Positions 1 to 5,378 of a DNA stretch of 5,378 bases are shown in pieces; the stretch's first letter is position 1; each line of letters opens with the position of its first letter. The stretch covers positions 1 through 5,378 of the forward strand of contig JACQVU010000504.1 of NCBI GenBank assembly GCA_016209585.1. The letters run 5' to 3'. The notes below the pieces were generated by a model. It was not told the origin of the DNA. It did no database searches and saw only the letters and a program-made list of their open reading frames with translations. Both the position numbers and the translations under genes were made by a program. Source of the DNA: Planctomycetota bacterium. Its GTDB lineage: Bacteria; Planctomycetota; UBA8742; JACQVU01.

Positions 1-1
1 C

Positions 2-1789
2 ACCTACCGCGACCGGCGCGGGCGCCAGCGGCTCTCGCCGCGCGACCTGGAAGACCCGCCGGATCGCTCCGACGCGCGGCCGGCGTCGCCCCCGGTCAAC
101 GGCGGCCGCGGCCGTTCCTCCGCCACGAGCGCCGGGGTCTCCCGCGAAGCCGCGCCCGTCGAAACGGGAACCGCCGCGCCCGTCGCCGGCGCCGATGGGT
201 CCCTGGCCCGGTTCCACGATGAGATGGCGCGGCAATCGCAGGAACTCGCGCGCCTCCGCACGGAGTTCGACTCTCAGAAGTCCCGGCGGCTGGAGGAACG
301 TGACATCCGCGCCACCGCCTCCGAGGTGGCGACGGCGCGGGAGATGGCCGAAGGGGCGAGCCGGCGGGTGTCGGGGCTGGAGCGGGAACTGGCCCGCACG
401 CGCGCCCGGTTGCGCGGCCTGTTCGTGGTCGCGCTGCTTCAGACCGCGCTCATCGTGACGCTGGCGCTGGTGCTACCCTCATGGTCGCGGCCGGAGGCCG
501 ACGCCGACCCCAAGCCGGCGCCGGGCGCGTCTTCCGGGAACCAGCCACCGGTGGTCAGCCGGTTGCAGGCGCCCGGCGCGCCGAGCGCGAGCGGCGATAC
601 GCAGGAGGCGGCGCATCGCCAGATGGTGGGCGGAGCGACCCGCGCGGAACCGGCCGTGGCCGAGCGGCCGGCGCCGGCGAAACCGGTGAGCGCGGCCAGC
701 GCGCCGGACTACCGCGCGCCGACCATCCGCATGCTTTTGCGGCGCGGCGGCGACCAGGAGATCGTGATGGGCGTTCGCGGAATCGCGTCCGAGCCGCGCC
801 TGGTGGCCTCAGCCGCGGAGTACGCGCCGGCGCTGGTGGCGGAGAGCGGAGCGCACGTGGCGCTCATCGCCTTCGAACGCGACGAGGCCGGCGCGCGCAG
901 TTTTCTCGACACGCGGCCGGTCGTTTCTCATGACGGTGAGCCGCTCCCCGCCCGCCCCTATCAACCGGCTGCGCCGGGGCTGGAGTTGCTGCACCTCCTG
1001 GTGAGTTCGCCGGCGGCCCTCGATCTGACGGACCTCGACGCCTGGTTCACGGCCATCCGGAACCAGTCCGGCGAGCGCTGGTCCGCGCTGCTTCCCGCGC
1101 TGCGGCTGGGGATCGCCCCGCTGGAGACCAGGGAGTACGCCGTGTCGTCGGTGTGGGTGCGAGTGAAAGAGGCGGCCTTGTCAGCGCCGGCGCGCGCGCC
1201 CGCGCCAGCGCCCCCCGCGGTCCTCACGCCGCCGGCCGCGCCCACGTTGCGCCTTCTGTACACCGACCCCGAGGAGCGCGAGACCCCGGTGGCCGGCGCG
1301 CCGGCGGTTCCCGTTGAACCCGCCGCCATTCCCGGTCGCGCCTGGTACCGCGTCGCGGTGACGCCGGCGACGGAAGGCTCGCTGCTGCTCTACCGCTTCT
1401 GGCGCGACGATTCCGGGCGGTTGGTCTCGAAGCGCGTGGCGCCGGATGAAGAGGACTTCGCCCAGGCCGCGCCGCCGCGCCGCAGGGCCGGGGAGCCACT
1501 GCTGGCGCCGGACTATGAAACGACCGGCGTGACGAGCCTCAATGAGCCGGTCCAACAGGGCGACGTTCTGTGGGTCGCCGTGCTGGTCGCCGTGTCGCCG
1601 GATCGTGACCCGCCGCTGGATCGCTGGGACCACTGGCGGAGCGAACTGGCGCGCGCGCTGGAAAAGGAAGGATCTTTCGCTCGCGCCGAGCGGCCGGCCG
1701 CGGCGGCGGCCGAACGGGAGTTCGGTCCCGCCGGCGAAGCGCCCGCGCCCGCGTGGCGGCTGCTCTTCGCCTGGGTCCGCGCGCCGTGA
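2..1789 (+). CDS. Partial bitopic membrane protein with coiled coil and Pro/Ala-rich extracytoplasmic region, function unknown
   Basis: The 5' end lies outside the window. The frame is open from base 2, and no ATG, GTG or TTG occurs in it before ATG 224. In the 74 codons before that ATG, 66 end in G or C, so I read the upstream part as coding; ATG 224 is the alternative start (521 aa). Counting from base 2, residues ~1-70 are charged and Pro/Gly/Ala-rich. Residues ~75-138 are rich in Glu, Arg, Ala and Leu and look like a coiled coil. Residues ~140-161 (LFVVALLQTALIVTLALVLP) form one membrane helix. Arg-rich sequence before it and acidic sequence after it predict a cytoplasmic N-terminus and an outside C-terminus. 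A Pro/Ala linker follows, then apparently folded segments split by another Pro/Ala stretch near bases 1180-1240. I recognise no family. The stop lies 4 bases before the next ATG, so the two genes are probably co-expressed. Coding status is well supported; function is unknown. Confidence 0.82.
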   Translation, partial: TYRDRRGRQRLSPRDLEDPPDRSDARPASPPVNGGRGRSSATSAGVSREAAPVETGTAAPVAGADGSLARFHDEMARQSQELARLRTEFDSQKSRRLEERDIRATASEVATAREMAEGASRRVSGLERELARTRARLRGLFVVALLQTALIVTLALVLPSWSRPEADADPKPAPGASSGNQPPVVSRLQAPGAPSASGDTQEAAHRQMVGGATRAEPAVAERPAPAKPVSAASAPDYRAPTIRMLLRRGGDQEIVMGVRGIASEPRLVASAAEYAPALVAESGAHVALIAFERDEAGARSFLDTRPVVSHDGEPLPARPYQPAAPGLELLHLLVSSPAALDLTDLDAWFTAIRNQSGERWSALLPALRLGIAPLETREYAVSSVWVRVKEAALSAPARAPAPAPPAVLTPPAAPTLRLLYTDPEERETPVAGAPAVPVEPAAIPGRAWYRVAVTPATEGSLLLYRFWRDDSGRLVSKRVAPDEEDFAQAAPPRRRAGEPLLAPDYETTGVTSLNEPVQQGDVLWVAVLVAVSPDRDPPLDRWDHWRSELARALEKEGSFARAERPAAAAAEREFGPAGEAPAPAWRLLFAWVRAP

Positions 1790-1793
1790 ACCC

Positions 1794-3134
1794 ATGAGCA
1801 TCCGCCCCCTTCCACGCCGGTCGCCCGCACCGCCCATGCTCCTGGCGGCGGCGGTGGCGATCTTGTTGGCGGCCGGGTGCGCCGGGGCGCGCGAGCGCTC
1901 GCTGGAAGCCATCGCCGTGGCTGACGCCGGCCCTATTCCGCCAGCCTCCGCGCCGCTGCGGGTCGGAGTCATGCCGGTGGAATGGCGCCGGGGTGGCGCG
2001 CCGCCGGGGGAGGGGGCGACGGTGTTCGACGAGGCCATCCTGTTTGAGGTGCAAGAGGGGCTGGTGGCCGCGGCCGCCGCGCTTCCCGGCGTCTACGACG
2101 CGCGGATCGTGCGCGGCCCGACGGCTGATTTCGACGTGGTGCTGGCGGCCGTGGTGCGTGATGGGGCCATTTCGTCGCCGGGTGGAAACGGGCGGAAGTG
2201 GCCGAACGTGGCGTTTCACACGGTCGCGCGGTTCGCCGCCTGGTGGGTTCCCGACATCGACTACGAGATGACGTTCACGGTTAGCCTCACACTCGCCACC
2301 CCCCAGCCGGCCGGGGGCGAAGCGGCGGGTGGTGCGGCGACCGAAAAAACCCGCCTGGGCTTCGAGACGCGGACCACGGGCGCAGCGGGCCTCTCGCACC
2401 TCGATCGATGCGGCTCGCCGGGTTGGCACGTGGTGGGTTTGGTCGTGCCCCCGTGCTTCCTGCCCGATGAAGAACCGGCCCGCGTCGCGCGCGCGCTCGC
2501 GCCGGCCGCGTGGCGCGAACCGCTGCTGCGCGCCTTCCGCGAGTGGCGGGCTTCCCGGGCGCCAGCCACGCCGACGCCGCCACCGGCCGCGCCGCCCGAT
2601 CCACAACCGCCCGCTTCCCCGGCTCCGCCGGTGTTGTCGGCGCCCCGGCCGCCGGAACCCCTCGCCACGCCCGCGCTCACCGCGCCCCGGCCGCCAACAC
2701 CCAACACCCAACACCCAACACCCATTCCGGCCGGCAGCCAACCGTCCGCGCCGGCGCCGCCGCCCGTGCTGATCGCCTGTCCGGGCACGGACTTCGCCGT
2801 GGACGTCGCCGGCCTGCCGCGCACGCTGCGGGCCGAGGTGGTGAAGAGCCGCCCCGGCGACGTGACCGGCGGCGCGGCCTGGGCGCTGCGGATTTCCGCC
2901 GTGGGCGACAACGTGTTCATTCGCCGCGTGGGCACCGCCCATCAGACCTACTGGCCGCTGCGAGCGTCGGGAGAGGCGGGTCGGCCGCCGGAACGCAAGG
3001 TCTACCTGTTGCCGCTGACGAAAGAGGAACTGCAACCGGGTCGGACCTGGTTCGTCGAGGAGAGCGGCGGCGCCCAGGGCGCCATTCGGGTCGTCGCCCA
3101 GGGGGGAGACGGCGCGCCCCGCGCGAGGGAGTAG
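1794..3134 (+). CDS. Predicted lipoprotein, two domains joined by a proline-rich linker, function unknown
   Basis: The product is 446 aa from ATG 1794. This start was chosen because it follows the previous stop by 4 bases and gives a complete lipoprotein signal: a basic n-region (RPLPRR), a hydrophobic core (residues 15-27) and a lipobox-like LAAGC with the lipidated cysteine at 29. ATG 1836 would lose the basic n-region. The frame is open further upstream to 1542, but that overlaps the preceding gene in another frame. No clear Shine-Dalgarno is visible, so translational coupling is likely. Residues ~50-255 look folded, starting with a beta-like strand (LRVGVMPVEW); C206 and C221 could form a disulfide outside the cytoplasm. 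Residues ~256-327 are a Pro/Ala linker containing a heptamer repeat. Residues ~328-446 form a second, probably beta-rich domain. Mature residue 2 is Ala, with no Asp to signal inner-membrane retention by the E. coli rule, so an outer-membrane location is possible. I recognise no family; partnership with the upstream membrane protein is inferred from gene order only. Confidence 0.82.
   Translation: MSIRPLPRRSPAPPMLLAAAVAILLAAGCAGARERSLEAIAVADAGPIPPASAPLRVGVMPVEWRRGGAPPGEGATVFDEAILFEVQEGLVAAAAALPGVYDARIVRGPTADFDVVLAAVVRDGAISSPGGNGRKWPNVAFHTVARFAAWWVPDIDYEMTFTVSLTLATPQPAGGEAAGGAATEKTRLGFETRTTGAAGLSHLDRCGSPGWHVVGLVVPPCFLPDEEPARVARALAPAAWREPLLRAFREWRASRAPATPTPPPAAPPDPQPPASPAPPVLSAPRPPEPLATPALTAPRPPTPNTQHPTPIPAGSQPSAPAPPPVLIACPGTDFAVDVAGLPRTLRAEVVKSRPGDVTGGAAWALRISAVGDNVFIRRVGTAHQTYWPLRASGEAGRPPERKVYLLPLTKEELQPGRTWFVEESGGAQGAIRVVAQGGDGAPRARE
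2694..2721 (+). repeat. Perfect heptanucleotide tandem repeat, 4 x CCAACAC
   Basis: Four identical 7-bp units occupy 2694-2700, 2701-2707, 2708-2714 and 2715-2721, followed by CCCATTCC. They lie in the proline-rich linker of the lipoprotein gene and encode a Pro/Thr/Asn/Gln/His run (PTPNTQHPTP). The A-containing composition differs clearly from the G/C-dominated codons around it. Gain or loss of one unit would shift the reading frame; three units together would keep it. Confidence 0.95.
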
Positions 3135-3154
3135 CCCCCGTTTCGTCGTTGGGG

Positions 3155-3182
3155 TTGCGGCGAACCCGCGCCGTGATACGCT
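3155..3182 (+). promoter_or_regulatory. Possible sigma70-like promoter for the aconitase-family gene
   Basis: TTGCGG (3155-3160) and TACGCT (3177-3182) are separated by 16 bases and keep the most conserved positions of both boxes (TTG of -35; T, A and final T of -10). The site lies in the short gap after the lipoprotein stop. If used, transcription would begin near 3189. That would exclude GTG 3184 as the start codon and leave ATG 3208 or 3250. The match is weak and could be chance. Confidence 0.25.
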
Positions 3183-3249
3183 TGTGGGAAAGCGGTTCGG
3201 CAGCCCGATGGTGAAGCGCCGCCGGGCGAACCTCCGGCCGTATACCCGC

Positions 3250-5256
3250 ATGGCGCGGCGCGCGTCCACCGTTCGCCTCACGCCGGGCAGGCGCGTGCTG
3301 TTTCTCACGCGCGACCCGGACCTCATCCGCCGGCAATTGCGCGGCGAGATCGACCTCACGCTGGACGACGTGTCGCCCGGCCAACTCCTCGACGACGTCA
3401 ACACCGACGCCATGACCCCGGCCTGGGTCTGCTTCGACCACCGGCCGGAAGAGATCGCCGTCCACGCCTACGCCGGGCTGACGGTGAAGGGCGAGCGCCT
3501 CTTCCCGCCGCGCGCGCTGATGGAGGGCGGGTTCGAGGTGATCGTGTCGGGGGAACGCAAGGGCGTGGGATCCTCGCGCGAGACGGCGGTGCAGGCCGAG
3601 AAGTGGTCGGGCATCCGCATTGCCGTGGCGGCGTCGTTCGCGCCCATCCACGCCCGCAACAACGTCAACCAGGGCGTGTTGATGGCCGGGTACGACGTGC
3701 TGCGCCGCCTCATGCGCGGCGAGGGCGTTCTGCTGGACGAGTTCACCCGCGACCTGGACCCCGTCACGCGGATGGTGGTGGAGCAGGGCGGGCTGTTTCC
3801 GTTCAGCCAGGCGCTGGCGAAAGGGGAGGTGCGCGCGCCCGTGCCGAAGACGGCGCGGCGGGCGATGACGATGGCTGAGAAGATCATCGCCCGCCACCTG
3901 ATCCCCGAGGGAAGTTGTCAGTTGTCAGTGGCCCCCAACCCCCACGTGAAGCCGGGCGACGCGGTGATGGTGACGGTCGACGCGGGCTACTCGCACGAGT
4001 TCACGACGGCGCAAGTGCACTACTTCCTCCAGCAGGAGTATGGCCCCGGCTACCGGGTGAAGAACCCGGAACGGTTCGCGGTGTTCGAGGATCACTTGAT
4101 CTTCGCCGAGGAGGCGGGGGTGTACACCGCGCACATGGGCAAGATTGAGACGCTGCGCCGGATGCAGCGGGAGTTCCAGGCGCATACCGGGGTGCGCGAC
4201 TACAACGCGGCGGGGGGGCGGTCGCCGGGGATCTGCCACGAGGTGGCGCGGGAGCAGTTCATTGATCCGGGCGACTTCGTGCAGGCGACGGACTCGCACA
4301 CCTGCATGGGGGGGAGCAACGGGGCGCTGGCGTTCGGGGTCGGGGCGACGGAGTACGCCGCGCTGCTCGCCAGCGGCTTCACGTTCATCGAGACGCCGGA
4401 GTCGATCCGTTTCGAGTTGACGGGCGCGCCGCGCGCGGGAGTGACGGCGAAGGACCTGATGCTGTTCATCCTGTGGAAGTACGCGCGGCAGGGGTTGACG
4501 CTCAACCGCGTGATGGAGTTCGGCGGGCCGGGGCTTTCCAGTTTCACGCCGGACGAGCGCGCCACGCTGGCGAACATGGCCACGGAGTGCTCGGCGCGCG
4601 CCGGTCTCGCCGAGGTCGACGACGCCACGCTGGCGTGGATGGCCGCGCGCCGGCCGGGGGCGTCCATCGAGACCCTGCGCCGGAAAGCGGTCGCTCCCGA
4701 CCCCGGCGCGGAGTACGGCGGCGGGGTGCATGCCATTGATCTGTCGGCGCTGCGGCCGATGGTGGCCCATCCGGGAGACCCGGACCGGGGCGTGCCCTCG
4801 GACCCGACCAACGGGGCGCTGGTGGCGGAGATCGGGCGGGTGAAGATCGACATCGCCTACGGCGGCTCCTGCACCGCCGGCAAGCGGGACGACATCGACA
4901 TGTACGCGCGGGTGATGCGGGAGGCGTTGCGGGCCGGCCGGCGGGTGGCGCCGGGGGTGGAGTTCATCATCCAGTTCGGGTCGGAGGAGGTGGCGCGCCA
5001 CGCGCGCGAGGCCGGCCACGTGGAGGTGTTTGAAAAGTGCGGCGTGCGGCTCATCGCCCCCGGATGCGGCGCCTGCATCGGCTGTGGGCCGGGGATGTCG
5101 CTCCGGCCCGATCAGGTGACGGTGTCAGCCATCAACCGTAACTACCGCGGGCGCTCCGGGCCGGGGCGGCTCTACCTGGCCTCGCCGCTCACGGTGGCGG
5201 CGTCGGCGGTGACCGGGGTGATCACGGCGTACGAGGAAGGGATGTTCGCCCCGTAG
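3250..5256 (+). CDS. Single-chain aconitase / 3-isopropylmalate dehydratase family hydro-lyase (swivel domain first)
   Basis: This is a [4Fe-4S] hydro-lyase of the aconitase superfamily, expected to isomerise a hydroxy-di/tricarboxylate through an unsaturated intermediate in the cytoplasm. From ATG 3250 it is 668 aa. The LeuD-like swivel domain (~10-200) carries DDVNTDAMTP (48-57) and GVGSSRE (105-111). The LeuC-like part (~210-668) carries YSHEFTTAQ (247-255), GICHE (327-331), DSHT (348-351), GGSC with C541, PGCGAC with C606 and C609, and the substrate-arginine motif NRNYRGRSG (629-637). C541, C606 and C609 match the three cluster ligands of the family. Swivel-first order and the GxGSSR motif resemble AcnB, but AcnB's N-terminal helical domain is absent (AcnB is ~865 aa). 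GTG 3184 (690 aa) and ATG 3208 (682 aa) are alternative starts; none has a clear ribosome binding site, and family-like sequence begins only after 3250. Substrate is undetermined: citrate/isocitrate, isopropylmalate or a related acid. No leu or TCA gene is adjacent. Confidence 0.93.
   Translation: MARRASTVRLTPGRRVLFLTRDPDLIRRQLRGEIDLTLDDVSPGQLLDDVNTDAMTPAWVCFDHRPEEIAVHAYAGLTVKGERLFPPRALMEGGFEVIVSGERKGVGSSRETAVQAEKWSGIRIAVAASFAPIHARNNVNQGVLMAGYDVLRRLMRGEGVLLDEFTRDLDPVTRMVVEQGGLFPFSQALAKGEVRAPVPKTARRAMTMAEKIIARHLIPEGSCQLSVAPNPHVKPGDAVMVTVDAGYSHEFTTAQVHYFLQQEYGPGYRVKNPERFAVFEDHLIFAEEAGVYTAHMGKIETLRRMQREFQAHTGVRDYNAAGGRSPGICHEVAREQFIDPGDFVQATDSHTCMGGSNGALAFGVGATEYAALLASGFTFIETPESIRFELTGAPRAGVTAKDLMLFILWKYARQGLTLNRVMEFGGPGLSSFTPDERATLANMATECSARAGLAEVDDATLAWMAARRPGASIETLRRKAVAPDPGAEYGGGVHAIDLSALRPMVAHPGDPDRGVPSDPTNGALVAEIGRVKIDIAYGGSCTAGKRDDIDMYARVMREALRAGRRVAPGVEFIIQFGSEEVARHAREAGHVEVFEKCGVRLIAPGCGACIGCGPGMSLRPDQVTVSAINRNYRGRSGPGRLYLASPLTVAASAVTGVITAYEEGMFAP
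3914..3945 (+). repeat. Short heptamer repeats inside the aconitase-family gene: 2 x GTTGTCA then CCCCCAA/CCCCCAC
   Basis: GTTGTCA occurs at 3914-3920 and 3921-3927, followed by a partial unit (GT). After GGC come CCCCCAA (3932-3938) and CCCCCAC (3939-3945). The tract encodes residues ~222-232 (SCQLSVAPNPH), at the junction between the swivel and catalytic parts just before the VKPGD motif. The T- and A-containing codons agt-tgt-cag-ttg-tca contrast with the strongly G/C-ending codons around them. The reading frame stays open across it. Confidence 0.7.
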
Positions 5257-5291
5257 GGGTCGGGGGCGTGGGAGGTGGAACGGAAGTGATA
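5257..5291. other. Short intergenic spacer after the aconitase-family gene
   Basis: These bases are G-rich (for example ggggtcgggggcgtggg) and lie between the stop codon and the 9-bp repeat units. I see no gene, RNA or clear regulatory site in them. Confidence 0.5.
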
Positions 5292-5364
5292 GGACGTATG
5301 GGACACGTGGGACGTATGGGCGCGGCCAATCCCCATCGGTCCCATACGTCACATACGTCCCATC
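5288..5364. repeat. Long inverted repeat formed by the two opposed 9-mer arrays
   Basis: GACGTATGGG (5311-5320) pairs perfectly with CCCATACGTC (5341-5350) across a 20-base loop. GGACGTATG (5292-5300) pairs perfectly with CATACGTCC (5352-5360), and three further pairs follow after one mismatch (5288-5290 with 5362-5364). The 10 bases 5301-5310 bulge out on the left arm against one base (5351) on the right. The transcript downstream of the aconitase-family gene could fold into this hairpin. No T-run follows it, so it is not a textbook intrinsic terminator, though it may still stop transcription or protect the 3' end. Confidence 0.75.
5292..5320 (+). repeat. 9-bp tandem repeat array, three GGACGTATG-type units
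   Basis: Consecutive 9-bp units are GGACGTATG (5292-5300), GGACACGTG (5301-5309) and GGACGTATG (5310-5318), followed by GG. The first and third are identical; the second differs at three positions. Base composition is lower in G+C than the genes alongside. The array is intergenic, and its unit recurs in inverted orientation just downstream. Confidence 0.85.
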
Positions 5365-5378
5365 AGTCTCATTAGGCC
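5334..5378 (-). repeat. 9-bp tandem repeat array in inverted orientation, five CATACGTCC-type units, continuing past the edge
   Basis: Units of 9 bp read on the + strand are CATCGGTCC (5334), CATACGTCA (5343), CATACGTCC (5352), CATCAGTCT (5361) and CATTAGGCC (5370). The third is the exact reverse complement of GGACGTATG in the array to the left. All begin with CAT, and positions 4-9 vary. The array reaches the last base of the window, so its true length is unknown. Confidence 0.8.

Noticed and set aside
1542..1793. Upstream extension of the lipoprotein frame to ATG 1542
   Set aside because: It overlaps the end of the preceding gene in another frame and would bury the signal peptide ~84 residues into the protein. 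ATG 1794 gives a proper lipoprotein N-terminus.
3152..3167. Small inverted repeat GGGTT/AACCC between the lipoprotein and enzyme genes
   Set aside because: Only 5 bp of stem with a 6-base loop and no T-run; too weak to call a terminator.
1539..3413. Very long open frame on the minus strand (624 codons) across the lipoprotein gene
   Set aside because: The product is dominated by Arg, Gly and Ala with no recognisable domain or signal. It spans an intergenic gap and parts of three real genes. Stop-poor antisense frames are expected in G/C-rich coding DNA.
3925..5019. Minus-strand open frame of 364 codons opposite the enzyme gene
   Set aside because: It lies wholly inside a clearly homologous aconitase-family gene on the + strand. 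Its Arg/His/Pro-rich product looks like an antisense shadow.
5288..5364. Intrinsic terminator for the enzyme gene
   Set aside because: The hairpin is strong, but it has a large bulge and a 20-base loop and is followed by mixed sequence rather than a T-run. It is better described as an inverted repeat.
5292..5378. CRISPR array
   Set aside because: The units are 9 bp, contiguous and in both orientations, with no spacers and no cas genes.

Overview
This is a GC-rich bacterial window holding three genes, all on the + strand, with almost no intergenic space until the last ~120 bases. Strong G/C bias at third codon positions, a diderm-style envelope (a bitopic membrane protein and a lipoprotein) and several kinds of short tandem repeat suggest a high-GC Gram-negative. 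Planctomycetes/Verrucomicrobia-type bacteria are a reasonable guess from the repeat style, but no marker gene in the window fixes the lineage.

Region 2-1789 is the 3' part of a gene whose start lies left of the window. Its product has a hydrophilic N-terminal part, a coiled coil, one membrane helix and a large Pro/Ala-rich extracytoplasmic part. Four bases after its stop begins a second gene (1794-3134) for a predicted lipoprotein with two globular parts joined by a proline-rich linker. The pair looks like one translationally linked envelope module of unknown function.

Region ~3184/3250-5256 encodes the one recognisable enzyme: a single-chain aconitase/isopropylmalate-dehydratase family protein. 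Its swivel (LeuD-like) domain comes first and its [4Fe-4S] catalytic (LeuC-like) part second. This is the domain order of AcnB, without AcnB's N-terminal helical (HEAT-like) domain. The active-site and cluster motifs are all present, so it should be a working hydro-lyase; its substrate cannot be read from the sequence. It has no evident functional link to the envelope pair.

The most unusual thing in the window is its short-period repeats. A perfect 7-bp repeat (4 copies) lies inside the lipoprotein linker. A second, different pair of 7-bp repeats lies inside the aconitase-family gene at the domain junction. A family of 9-bp units in opposite orientations fills the end of the window, forms a long inverted repeat, and runs off the right edge. 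Both heptamer arrays sit in frame at tolerant linker positions, and the 9-mer array sits between genes. This looks like dispersed short-repeat spread into permissive sites.
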